The notes beneath the pieces are model-generated. The model worked only from the letters and a program-made list of their open reading frames with translations. It searched no databases and had not been told where the DNA came from. Position numbers and translations under genes: made by a program. This document shows, piece after piece, positions 45,568-54,016 of a DNA stretch of 64,000 nt; the stretch's first letter is position 1, and every line of letters starts with the position of its first letter. The DNA is from Pseudobacter sp. (GTDB taxonomy: Bacteria > Bacteroidota > Bacteroidia > Chitinophagales > Chitinophagaceae): contig JAFIGX010000003.1 of assembly GCA_017849455.1 (NCBI GenBank), forward strand, positions 62,001 to 126,000, given 5' to 3'.

Positions 45568-45590
45568 AAACAAGATTTTAGGGGTTCCTA

Positions 45591-46961
45591 TTAAAAACAT
45601 CCGCCTTCGGGGTTCATGTGGAAATTCGCATTGCTGGCCCTTTCCAGGTCGGGGAATTGCAGGATGAAACCATTGCAATTCCAGGGTGAGCCGCGTCGGT
45701 CGACATTCATATTATTACGTACCCCGATCCTTTTGATCTCGTTGAGCCTGCTTCCTTCACCAACCAGCTCCAGCTCTCTTTCCTGGCGGGCCGTGGAGAT
45801 GACGAGTGAAGCATCTGCATTGGTGAGTGGGGCCAGTCCTGCCCTTGTCAGGATATCGCTGAGATCGGCTTTGGCGATATCCAGGTTCTGGTTCAGTTCA
45901 CCTGCCGCTTCTGCACGAATCAGTTTCAGCTCCGTTACTGTAACGATGGGCAGGTCGAACTGGGGAAGATTGTATTTGGTGAGTACGATATTGGAAGGGT
46001 ATTTCGTGTCGTTAAGCCATACTCTCCGTTTATCGCCTGCACGGCCGAAAAGGCTCAGTGTACGGGAGGAATATTTCAACACCGGCAGGCTCACATCGGA
46101 ACGGAAGTTACCGCGCAGCTCATCGCCCGGTTCGAACTGGCCCATCTGGTTGCTGGCTATGAAAATGGCTTCCTTGCATTTGCCGATAGAATAGCGGTTG
46201 GTGAGGTCCGCATCCAGCTTGAACAGGAAGTCGGCCCCACTTCTCACCGACAATACCTGGTCTGCAAAACTATACGCTTTGGCAAAATCGTTCATCTGGA
46301 AATAGACTTTGGCGAGAAAGGCCAGGGCAGCATATTTCGTGGGGTTGGCCCCGTTAGATTCAGGAAGGAGCCTGGCAGCGTCCGTAAGATCGGTGATCAC
46401 CTGGTTGTAGGCATCCTTCACGGAAACCCTGTCGAGGTTGGTGATACCTGGCTGCAGACGGATGGGGATGCCCGGGTGTGTATTATCCGGTGTGCTGCCA
46501 TAGGGCTGTGCGAACAGCCTTACGATCTCGAAAAAAGCAACGCCCCGCAGGAACTTGGCCTGACCTTCGATATTGTTGCGCTGGCTACCTGTTTTATCGA
46601 GGTACTTCATTATTGTATTGGAGCGATATACGATATTACAGGCATCCATATAGAAATCGTTCTTGAAAGCGCCGAAGATGGAGGTCTTCCGGCGGTAGAT
46701 CTCCCCGAAATCCTCTGTGAGCAATTGTCCTTCGAGGTGATCGGCCAGCAATTCTTTCAGCACCTGGAGGCGACCGCCGTAAAAATGGCCTCCGTTGAAT
46801 TTGGTATAGGAGGCATTCAGGAAGGCGAGCACCCCTTCTTCGGTAGATAGCGCATCTTCTTCCTGTATCTTGCCTTCGGGCGGGCGTTCCAGAAATTTCT
46901 TGCAACCGGGCAGGCAGCCGAGGGTGATCAAAGCAACAAGGAAAATTATTATACGGTTCAT
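45591..46961 (-). CDS. SusD/RagB-family glycan-binding lipoprotein (PUL 2)
   Basis: 456-aa SusD homologue with lipobox LGCLPGCKKFLERPPEGKI. Core motifs: FLNASYTKFNGGHFYGGRLQ, AKFLRGVAFFEIVRLFAQPYG, DAYNQVITDLTDAARLLPES, KYAALAFLAKVYFQMNDFAKA and the C-terminal ISTARQERELELVGEGSRLNEIKRIG. Partner of SusC2, 18 bp downstream of it, in the starch-type operon. The C-terminal substrate-binding region is short for the family. Confidence 0.94.
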   Translation of the reverse strand: MNRIIIFLVALITLGCLPGCKKFLERPPEGKIQEEDALSTEEGVLAFLNASYTKFNGGHFYGGRLQVLKELLADHLEGQLLTEDFGEIYRRKTSIFGAFKNDFYMDACNIVYRSNTIMKYLDKTGSQRNNIEGQAKFLRGVAFFEIVRLFAQPYGSTPDNTHPGIPIRLQPGITNLDRVSVKDAYNQVITDLTDAARLLPESNGANPTKYAALAFLAKVYFQMNDFAKAYSFADQVLSVRSGADFLFKLDADLTNRYSIGKCKEAIFIASNQMGQFEPGDELRGNFRSDVSLPVLKYSSRTLSLFGRAGDKRRVWLNDTKYPSNIVLTKYNLPQFDLPIVTVTELKLIRAEAAGELNQNLDIAKADLSDILTRAGLAPLTNADASLVISTARQERELELVGEGSRLNEIKRIGVRNNMNVDRRGSPWNCNGFILQFPDLERASNANFHMNPEGGCF

Positions 46962-46979
46962 AGCAAATGCATTTGTTGA

Positions 46980-49900
46980 TTAGAAGTTCAGGTTGATGCC
47001 GAAGGTGATGGCCTTTTGTTGCGGCGGGGTGAGATAAGTGACGTTGGGGCTCATATTCCTGTCTTGCTTATCCTCAAAATCCCTCCCTATTTCCGGGTCG
47101 CCGCCGGGATATTTGGTAAAGGTGAGCAGGTTCATACCTGATACGAATACTTTGATATCGCGGATGCGGGAATTTTTGAATGCCTTGTTGGGGATGGAAT
47201 AGCGCAACGTCAGTTCACGCAGCCGGAGAAAATCGGCATTGTAGAGGAACAGGGTAGAATTGTATTGCCATTCGCTGGAAAGCCCGTCGTAGGTGGAAGT
47301 ATTCATGGTGAGGCGGGGATAATGCGCAATATCGCCGGGCTTGCGCCAGCGGTCGAGCAGGTCATTGCGTATATTCCAGTCCGTTATAACGCCTGCCTGG
47401 CGTTTGGCCGATCCGTCGTACAGGTTACCGCCGATCACATAGGTGAAGAGGGCGCTCAGCTCGAAACCTTTGTAGGTCCAGGAAGAATTGAACCCGCCGA
47501 TATAATCGGGGATCACGCTGCCGACAGGTACGCGGTTATCGAGTGAGAAAGTTTTGGTGGTCTTGCCGTTCTTATCGAGCCATACCGGCAGGCCGTCGTT
47601 GGGATCTGCCCCATTGAAACGAACGAGGTAATTGGTGCCTACAGGATAACCGACAATGATACGGGTATCGTTGGTGCCGCCGCTGATGGCGTCGGCGGTC
47701 AGTGTACCGATGCTCACCACTTTATTGAAGTTCTTGCTGATATTGCCGCCGATATTCCAGGTGAAATCCTTTTTATCGAGCAGCTTCACGTTCAGGCTCA
47801 ACTCAACGCCTTCATTCAGGATCTTACCGCCATCGATATTTCTCCAGGCTTTATTGAAACCGGTATTCTGCTGAATGCCGGCATTCAGCAACTGGTCGAT
47901 GGTCATTTTATGGTAATAGGCCAGTTCGCCGGTAATGCGGTTATTATTCAAACCAAATTCTACGGCCGCATCAAAATTGCGCATGGTCTCCCATTTCAGA
48001 TCGGGGTTGCCGATGTTATCGGGATGCAAGGTGGGGGCGTTATTGTAATTGGTGCCCTGGCTGATCCTGTAATAATAGGAACCGGCAGGTATATCGGCAT
48101 TTCCCACGATACCGTAGCTGGCGCGGAGCTTGAGGAAATTGACGAGGTGATTATCTTTCAGGAATCCTTCTTCGCTGATCACCCACGCTGCTGAAGCGGC
48201 GGGGAAGAAGCCGTACTTGTTGTTAGGACCGAATTTGGAGGAGCCGTCGATCCTGCCCAGTACCTGGAAGATGTATTTGTTCTTGATACTATAATTGATA
48301 CGGCCGAAGAAAGAAACGAAGGTCCAGGCGTCTGTTACGGTTTTTTTACGCTGGCCGGCGTTCACGAGGCTATCCCTGTTATGCTTATACAAGGAACGGT
48401 TTTCCCAGAAAGGCTTATCGGTATAGGCGAAGATATCGCTATTATATGCTCTCTGTTTGAACTCCTGTGTCTCCGTACCGGCGAGGAAGCTGAATTTATG
48501 GTCATTGTTCAGGTCCCAGTTATAATTGGCGGTAAAAGTGCCCGACAGGTTGGTATTCCAGAAGGGGTAACGTTTAGCAATACCCGGAACATCGGTACGG
48601 CCCATATAGAGGGCTGATTCGAACTGATCGTCGTACGATGTCATATAATCCACGATACCGCTGGCGCGGAGGGTAAGGTTTTTGATGGGGTTGTATTCAA
48701 CGGTAAGACCTCCGAAATACCTGTTCTCGGTATTCCTCCATTTGGTCTGGTCGCGGCGGAATACGGGGTTCGAAGTGCCGTTGCGGAAATAAGTCTTATC
48801 ATCGTTGTAAACGGGATAGATAGGAAGGGCGTTCGACATGGCGTCGCCGATACCGCCTGCCCAGGCTGCGGGCACTCTTTTATTGATGCCCCTGGTCCAG
48901 GAGGTGTTCAATGAGATCTTGATCTGTTTGGTAACAATGAAATCGAAATTACCGCGCATGCCTACACGTGTATAGGCATTTCCTTTCACATAGCTTTCAT
49001 TATTGCTATAGCTGGCGCCCACATAGCTTCTCAGCCATTTATTGCCGCCGGTCATGCTTGCGTTGTGTTCATTGATGAAACCGGTGCGGGTGAGCAGGTC
49101 CCACCAATCGGTATTATTTTTCTGGGCCTGCTCCCAGGTCAATCCGCCTGGCAGGGGCGCCTGGCCGGTATTGCCATCATTCTCCCAGGCTTCCTGGCGC
49201 ATTTGCAGCCACTCGGGGCCGTTCAGGAATTTGGGCCTGGTAGCCCAGGTGGAAAAGCCCAGGCGATTGGTATAATTGAAGCGGAGCTTGCCGCTCTTGC
49301 CTTTTTTGGTGGTGATAAGGATCACGCCGTTGGCGCCGCGGCTGCCATAGATCCCGGCGGCGCCGGCATCTTTCAGGATCTCGATCGATTCGATATCGTT
49401 CGGGTTAATGGATGCCAGTGGGTTCTGGTTCTGTCCGCCGTCGTTCTTGCGGAGGAAGGGATCGGAGATGATGGGGATCCCGTCTACCACATAGAGCGGA
49501 TCGCCGCCGGCGCTGATAGAGCCGACGCCCCGCACGCGCACCACGGAACCTGAGCCAGCCAGTCCGCTACCCTGGATCACCTGTACGCCGGGCGCTCTGC
49601 CCTGGAGGGCCGCTTCGAAGCTCGGGGCGGGGATGGAAGTGAGCTTATCGCCTCCCACTTTGGCGATGGCGCCTGTAACGTCGCGCCGGCGCTGGGTGCC
49701 ATAACCGATCACGATCACCTCATTGAGATTGGTGGTGGATGGTTTGAGCGAGATGTTCAGGGTATTGGTGCCTGTTAGTCGCTCTTCCCTGCTTTCATAT
49801 CCTATGGCAGAGAAGACCAGCACGGTGGTAGCGGCCGGAACGGTGATACTGAAGCTGCCGTCATTATTGGCAGAAGTGCCGCCGGATGTGCCTTTCACGG

Positions 49901-50036
49901 TGATCGACACGCCGGTCACCGGGTTGCCGTTGCTGGCATCGGTGATCTTACCGGTAATGGTTTTGTTTTGCGCCAGGGAAGACAGGGGTAGCGCCAGGAG
50001 TAGAGAGAATATCCCCACAAGCAGTCGGGTTGGCAT
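46980..50036 (-). CDS. SusC/RagA TonB-dependent transporter (PUL 2)
   Basis: Outer-membrane transporter of about 1018 aa from MPTRLLVGIFSLLLALPLSS; the frame is open to 50108 but that part lies in the promoter/operator. Regulatory domain ITGKITDASNGNPVTGVSIT, TonB-box region LNEVIVIGYGTQRRRDVTGA, plug with YVVDGIPIIS and the SusC signature DAGAAGIYGSRGANGVILIT, and a barrel ending in AITFGINLNF. First gene of a seven-gene minus-strand operon reaching the Nudix regulator at 38765, with gaps of 5 to 30 bp throughout. Confidence 0.95.
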   Translation of the reverse strand: MPTRLLVGIFSLLLALPLSSLAQNKTITGKITDASNGNPVTGVSITVKGTSGGTSANNDGSFSITVPAATTVLVFSAIGYESREERLTGTNTLNISLKPSTTNLNEVIVIGYGTQRRRDVTGAIAKVGGDKLTSIPAPSFEAALQGRAPGVQVIQGSGLAGSGSVVRVRGVGSISAGGDPLYVVDGIPIISDPFLRKNDGGQNQNPLASINPNDIESIEILKDAGAAGIYGSRGANGVILITTKKGKSGKLRFNYTNRLGFSTWATRPKFLNGPEWLQMRQEAWENDGNTGQAPLPGGLTWEQAQKNNTDWWDLLTRTGFINEHNASMTGGNKWLRSYVGASYSNNESYVKGNAYTRVGMRGNFDFIVTKQIKISLNTSWTRGINKRVPAAWAGGIGDAMSNALPIYPVYNDDKTYFRNGTSNPVFRRDQTKWRNTENRYFGGLTVEYNPIKNLTLRASGIVDYMTSYDDQFESALYMGRTDVPGIAKRYPFWNTNLSGTFTANYNWDLNNDHKFSFLAGTETQEFKQRAYNSDIFAYTDKPFWENRSLYKHNRDSLVNAGQRKKTVTDAWTFVSFFGRINYSIKNKYIFQVLGRIDGSSKFGPNNKYGFFPAASAAWVISEEGFLKDNHLVNFLKLRASYGIVGNADIPAGSYYYRISQGTNYNNAPTLHPDNIGNPDLKWETMRNFDAAVEFGLNNNRITGELAYYHKMTIDQLLNAGIQQNTGFNKAWRNIDGGKILNEGVELSLNVKLLDKKDFTWNIGGNISKNFNKVVSIGTLTADAISGGTNDTRIIVGYPVGTNYLVRFNGADPNDGLPVWLDKNGKTTKTFSLDNRVPVGSVIPDYIGGFNSSWTYKGFELSALFTYVIGGNLYDGSAKRQAGVITDWNIRNDLLDRWRKPGDIAHYPRLTMNTSTYDGLSSEWQYNSTLFLYNADFLRLRELTLRYSIPNKAFKNSRIRDIKVFVSGMNLLTFTKYPGGDPEIGRDFEDKQDRNMSPNVTYLTPPQQKAITFGINLNF

Positions 50037-50076
50037 AAACAATCGTTCTTTTAAAAATGAAAAAATGCGTATGAAA

Positions 50077-50108
50077 TACACATTATATAATGTGTAAATT
50101 GTACACAA
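50077..50108 (-). promoter_or_regulatory. Shared PUL operator, SusC2 copy with extra half-site
   Basis: TGTGTA-AATTG-TACACA (50091-50107) is the same inverted repeat as upstream of SusC1. It overlaps a 20-bp perfect palindrome, TACACATTAT followed by ATAATGTGTA (50077-50096), so three TGTGTA/TACACA half-sites lie in a row. The distance to the SusC2 ATG (about 55-63 bp) matches that of the SusC1 copy. Confidence 0.6.
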
Positions 50109-50164
50109 TTTAGGGGAATTTCGATTCCCGGAAAAAAATATACGGAATTTTTTTCAGGAAGCCT

Positions 50165-50291
50165 GAAGTATGAGGTCTGATGTATGAGGTCAGAAGTCGG
50201 AAGTTCCCGATACTCAAAGACCCAGAACTACAGGTATCTCCGACTTCAGACTTCAGACCTCCGACTTCTGACCTCATACATCAGACCTCAT
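50165..50291. repeat. Family C palindromic repeat, copy 2
   Basis: Left arm of 7-mers (TGAGGTC, TGATGTA, TGAGGTC, AGAAGTC, GGAAGTT). The right arm is the reverse complement with two extra units (CGACTTC, AGACTTC, AGACCTC, CGACTTC, TGACCTC, ATACATC, AGACCTC). The outer 31 bp pair perfectly. The core of about 40 nt (CCCGATACTC to GGTATCTC) can itself pair weakly. Confidence 0.9.
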
Positions 50292-50337
50292 TCTCCGATG
50301 CCGTCTAGCTTGTATCTTGCATTCATAATATTTACCT

Positions 50338-52437
50338 ATGTATTCTGCGGGTCAAACCAAATCGCTCCAGCAACTCGGCACTGCGTTCCTGAAAAAGGAT
50401 GCCAAACACCCCATCACTGTCAAAGAGATCAAGGAATTACGTGATGTATTGCGTTTCCATGAGTACCGTTATTATATATTGAATGATCCGCTCATCTCGG
50501 ATTTCGAATACGATCAGCTTTTCAAGGCATTGGAAAAACTGGAAGAGGAGCATCCCAAACTGATCACGCCCGATTCGCCCACCCAACGGGTCAGCAAGGG
50601 GCTCACCAAAGAATTCCCGGCAGCGCCCCACCTGGTGCCGATGTTATCGCTGGAGAACTCCTACAATGACCAGGACCTGGTAGACTGGGACCGCCGCGCC
50701 CGTGAGCTCGCCAAACTCGACACCATTGAATATTGTGTGGAGCCCAAATTCGATGGGGCCAGCATTTCCCTGATCTACGAGAACGATCTGCTCTCGAGGG
50801 GCGCTACGCGGGGCGATGGTGTTTCCGGTGATGAGATCACCACCAATATTAAACAGATCCGTTCTGTGCCGCTCTCGGCGCGGTTTTCAGACCACGGCAT
50901 ACAAACCATCGAGATCCGCGGGGAAGTGCTCATGACCAAAAACAATTTCAAGAAATACAATGATCAGCTCGCAGAACAGAACCTTCCGCCGCTGGCCAAT
51001 CCACGCAATGCCGCTGCCGGTTCGCTGCGCATCAAAGACCCGAAGGAAGTAAGCAGGCGCAATCTCGAAGCCTTTTTGTATAATATCAGTTACCATACCA
51101 CGCTGCCGGGCAAGAAAGAAGACAGGCAGTTGCAAACGCATAGCGGTTGCCTGGAAATGTTATGGGAACTGGGCTTCCGCAGCCCGGTAAAAGAAAAGAA
51201 AGTGCTGAAGGGGATCGATGCAGTCATTAAATACTGCCATCAATTCGAATCCATGCGCGATGACCTGCCTTATGAGATCGACGGCATGGTGATCAAGGTG
51301 AATGATGTGGACATCCAGGATCGATTGGGTATGACGACCCACCATCCACGCTGGGCCATTGCCTATAAATTCAAAGCCCGTCAGGGCACCAGCAAACTTC
51401 GGGCCGTGGAATTCCAGGTAGGCCGTACCGGTTCCATCACACCGGTGGCCAAGATCGATCCTGTACCTATCGGTGGGGTAACGGTGGGGTCTATCTCCTT
51501 ATTCAATGAAGATGTGATCCGCGAAAAAGATCTCAAGATCGGTGATACGGTACTGGTAGAACGCGCCGGTGATGTGATCCCTTATATCGTGAAGCCCCTG
51601 GCCGAGCTGAGAACAGGCAAGGAAAAAAAGATCGTATTCCCCACCCACTGCCCGGTATGCGGTGATAAACTGGTGAAGCCGGTAGATGAAGCAGTATGGC
51701 GCTGCAACAATATCAACTGTGAGGCACAGGTGGTGGAAAGGATCATTCATTTCACCAGTAAGGACGCAATGGACATCCGGGGCTTCGGAGATGCTAACGT
51801 CCGTAAGTTTTTCGAACTGGGGTTTCTGAAAGATATTCCGGGCATCTACACACTCCCGTTCGATAAGATCCGTTCCCTGGAAGGATTTGGAGAGAAGAGC
51901 ATCACCAACCTGCAAGGGGCCATTGAAACTTCCAAACAGCAACCCCTGCACCGGCTCATCTTTGCATTGGGCATCCGTTATGCAGGTGAAACTACCGCCA
52001 AGGTACTTGCTCACGCTGTCAAACACCTGCTGGAGTTCCAGGACCTCTCCCTGGAAGACCTGCAAAACCTCGAGGATGTGGGCCCGAAAGTGGCTGGAAG
52101 CATCCATCAGTTTTTCCATAATTGGGACAATATCAAGATGTTAAAACGCCTTGAAGAATTGGGGCTGAAATTGAAAAATGATAAGAAAGATCTGGTGGCC
52201 GGAGGCAACCTTGTAGGACAAACGTTTTTATTTACCGGTACTCTCCCCACGCTGAAACGCAGTGATGCCGAGGCTTTGGTAGAAAGCAACGGGGGTAAGC
52301 TGCTGGGCAGTGTAAGCAGTAAACTCAACTACCTCGTGGTAGGGGAAGATGCCGGGTCGAAATTGGAGAAGGCGAAAAAAATACCCTCCGTCAAGATCAT
52401 CAGTGAGGCAGAATTCATGCAAATGGTTAACCGCTGA
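50338..52437 (+). CDS. ligA: NAD+-dependent DNA ligase
   Basis: 699-aa replicative DNA ligase. N-terminal Ia domain (ELRDVLRFHEYRYYILNDPLI, YDQLFKAL), adenylation domain with the active-site Lys in VEPKFDGASISL (about residue 138), OB-fold, four-Cys zinc finger (CPVCGDKL ... CNNINCEAQ, about 438-463), helix-hairpin-helix repeats (GFGEKSITNLQGAIE, LEDVGPKVAGSI) and a C-terminal BRCT domain (about 620-699, VGQTFLFTGTLPTLKRSDAE). Essential for Okazaki-fragment joining. Complete and of normal length. Confidence 0.97.
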   Translation: MYSAGQTKSLQQLGTAFLKKDAKHPITVKEIKELRDVLRFHEYRYYILNDPLISDFEYDQLFKALEKLEEEHPKLITPDSPTQRVSKGLTKEFPAAPHLVPMLSLENSYNDQDLVDWDRRARELAKLDTIEYCVEPKFDGASISLIYENDLLSRGATRGDGVSGDEITTNIKQIRSVPLSARFSDHGIQTIEIRGEVLMTKNNFKKYNDQLAEQNLPPLANPRNAAAGSLRIKDPKEVSRRNLEAFLYNISYHTTLPGKKEDRQLQTHSGCLEMLWELGFRSPVKEKKVLKGIDAVIKYCHQFESMRDDLPYEIDGMVIKVNDVDIQDRLGMTTHHPRWAIAYKFKARQGTSKLRAVEFQVGRTGSITPVAKIDPVPIGGVTVGSISLFNEDVIREKDLKIGDTVLVERAGDVIPYIVKPLAELRTGKEKKIVFPTHCPVCGDKLVKPVDEAVWRCNNINCEAQVVERIIHFTSKDAMDIRGFGDANVRKFFELGFLKDIPGIYTLPFDKIRSLEGFGEKSITNLQGAIETSKQQPLHRLIFALGIRYAGETTAKVLAHAVKHLLEFQDLSLEDLQNLEDVGPKVAGSIHQFFHNWDNIKMLKRLEELGLKLKNDKKDLVAGGNLVGQTFLFTGTLPTLKRSDAEALVESNGGKLLGSVSSKLNYLVVGEDAGSKLEKAKKIPSVKIISEAEFMQMVNR

Positions 52438-52506
52438 TCGAATCTTATTATTGTTTTTTGATATTCGCATATCTTTTTTTGTAACTTTAGCCAAAAGGAA
52501 AAGGCG

Positions 52507-53073
52507 ATGATAAAAAAACTCCCCAATGAGGTGTGGAAACCATTACAGTTTCCAGGCTGGAAACACCTCCGTAAAAAGTATGCGTTGTCATCTCATGGCC
52601 GCATAGCCAGCTACACGAATGATGTGGTTGAAGACGGTAAGCTGTTGCAAGGTTCACTGACCACGGGTTACAGGACCCTGAACCTCCACCGCCCCGGCAA
52701 CAACGGCACATTGTACATTCACCGCGAGATAGCCCGCTTGTTTCTCAAGAAGGCTTCACCCAAACACAAGTATGTAGTGCATGCGAATCACAACAAGCTT
52801 GACAACAACGTGAAGAACCTGAAATGGGCTACGCTCGAAAATATGATCGAGCATCAGCAAAACAGTCCGGCCAAGATTGCCTACAAAAAAGTACAGGCCA
52901 ATCGCACCGAAGGACTGAAGCTGAATGCCGGCCAGGTGAAAAGTATTAAAAAGGTCCTGACCGACAGGAACCGGAAGATCACCATCAAAAAACTCGCAGA
53001 GAAGTACGGCGTCAGTGAAATGACCATGTACCGTATCAAGAGTGGTGAGAACTGGGGCAGGATCAAATCCTAG
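52507..53073 (+). CDS. NUMOD4-HNH endonuclease-like protein
   Basis: 188-aa protein with the layout of free-standing phage/intron homing-type endonucleases: NUMOD4 segment (about 6-55; EVWKPLQFPGWKHLRKKYALSS and SHGRIASY), an HNH core (about 72-118; YIHREIARLFLKK, HANHNKLDNNVKNLKWATLEN) and a C-terminal DNA-binding HTH (about 135-185; LNAGQVKSIKKVLTDRNRKI, LAEKYGVSEMTMYRIKSGEN). The usual NHxDGN is ANHNKLDN, so the metal-binding site is mildly altered. Not inside an intron or prophage as far as visible. It has a TTG-N21-TAACTTTA promoter-like sequence and its own terminator. Confidence 0.8.
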   Translation: MIKKLPNEVWKPLQFPGWKHLRKKYALSSHGRIASYTNDVVEDGKLLQGSLTTGYRTLNLHRPGNNGTLYIHREIARLFLKKASPKHKYVVHANHNKLDNNVKNLKWATLENMIEHQQNSPAKIAYKKVQANRTEGLKLNAGQVKSIKKVLTDRNRKITIKKLAEKYGVSEMTMYRIKSGENWGRIKS

Positions 53074-53094
53074 CGGCTGTGCGAAACAGCTTAT

Positions 53095-53140
53095 AAGTGG
53101 TGTGAATCGAGACGGCGCTCATGTTCACACCACTTTTTTT
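53095..53140 (+). terminator. Intrinsic terminator after HNH gene
   Basis: A 12-bp perfect stem, AAGTGGTGTGAA (53095-53106) with TTCACACCACTT (53124-53135), a 17-nt loop and a T-run. Confidence 0.9.
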
Positions 53141-53156
53141 ATAGACAGCTTCGAAA

Positions 53157-53257
53157 GTTGACAGGTTAATAAGTTGACAGGTTGACAAGCAGATCTCAGG
53201 GTTCCAGGAACTTCCTTATCAACTTGTCAACCTGTCAACTTATTAACCTGTCAACCC
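53157..53257. repeat. Family A palindromic repeat, copy 3
   Basis: Left units GTTGACAG, GTTAATAA, GTTGACAG, GTTGACAA. Core with AGATCTCAGGGTTCC. Right units TTATCAAC, TTGTCAAC, CTGTCAAC, TTATTAAC, CTGTCAAC. It lies just after the HNH terminator and before the DUF2461 gene, both on the plus strand. Confidence 0.85.
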
Positions 53258-53323
53258 AAACTTTTAGTGATCTCCATTGTATATATTCTCTTCAGGTCAC
53301 AAAAAATCAATCTTCGTTCCATC

Positions 53324-53989
53324 ATGTTACAGACATCCACACTCACATTCCTCAGGAGCCTCCGGAAAAATAATAACAAGCCCTGGTTCGATGCCCACAG
53401 GGCCCAATACGAAGCCGCCAAAAAAGATATGGAGAATTTTGTTCAGGCCGTGATCGATCAGGTTGGCCGCAAGGACCCCGACATCAAAGACCTGGTGGCA
53501 AAGAATTGCCTGTTCCGCATCAACCGCGATATCCGGTTCGCAAAGGACAAGTCGCCCTATAAGTCCAATTTCGGCGCCAGCATGGCCCGCGGAGGAAAAA
53601 AATCCATCTACGCCGGTTACTATATTCATTGCGAGCCGGGCCAAAGCTTTATCGGGGGCGGATTGTGGATGCCCATGCCCGACAATATGAAGAAAGTGCG
53701 ACAGGAGATCGATTACTGTTTCGATGAATTCAGTAGTATCATAAGTAGCAAAAAATTCAAAGGCACTTATGGTGAATTATACAGGGGAGAAGATGTGAGC
53801 CTGGCCAAAGTGCCGCAGGGATTCGAGAAAGAGAACCCGGCCGCAGAATTCCTCAAACTGAAAAGCTGGCTGGCCATGCGGGAAGTGAAAGATGCGGACC
53901 TTACTTCAAAGACCTTCGTGAGATCTACGGTAGATGCGTTCGAGACCTTGCGGCCATTGCTGGTGTTCCTCAACCGGGGGATGGAGTGA
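53324..53989 (+). CDS. DUF2461 family protein
   Basis: 221 aa from MLQTSTLTFLRSLRKNNNKP (an in-frame upstream start at 53267 adds unfamily-like residues). DUF2461 hallmarks: FLRSLRKNNNKPWFDAHRAQY, FRINRDIRFAKDKSPYKSNF, YYIHCEPGQSFIGGGLWMP and a C-terminal FETLRPLLVFLNRGM. A conserved, uncharacterised family with no assigned function that I can state. Convergent with asd. Confidence 0.9.
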   Translation: MLQTSTLTFLRSLRKNNNKPWFDAHRAQYEAAKKDMENFVQAVIDQVGRKDPDIKDLVAKNCLFRINRDIRFAKDKSPYKSNFGASMARGGKKSIYAGYYIHCEPGQSFIGGGLWMPMPDNMKKVRQEIDYCFDEFSSIISSKKFKGTYGELYRGEDVSLAKVPQGFEKENPAAEFLKLKSWLAMREVKDADLTSKTFVRSTVDAFETLRPLLVFLNRGME

Positions 53990-53990
53990 G

Positions 53991-54016
53991 AGGTTGAAAG
54001 GTTAACTTATCAACCT
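53991..54016. repeat. Family A mini-hairpin
   Basis: AGGTTGAAAGGTTAACTTAT followed by CAACCT: one or two GTTGAAAG/GTTAAC units and their complement. It fills the gap between the convergent DUF2461 and asd stops and overlaps the asd stop codon. Looks like a minimal or decayed copy of family A. Confidence 0.6.

Larger units (their letters stand above)
50037..50337. other. Divergent SusC2/ligA region
   Basis: 301 bp with the SusC2 operators (50077-50108) near SusC2 and a family C palindrome (50165-50291) in the middle. Just before ligA, TATCTTGC (about 50312) is a weak -7 candidate. The palindrome lies between divergent genes, so it cannot be explained as a terminator for either. Confidence 0.6.

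Noticed and set aside
50338..50520. Later start for ligA
   Set aside because: The first ATG gives a normal-length ligase and no better-placed signal is present; left as annotated.
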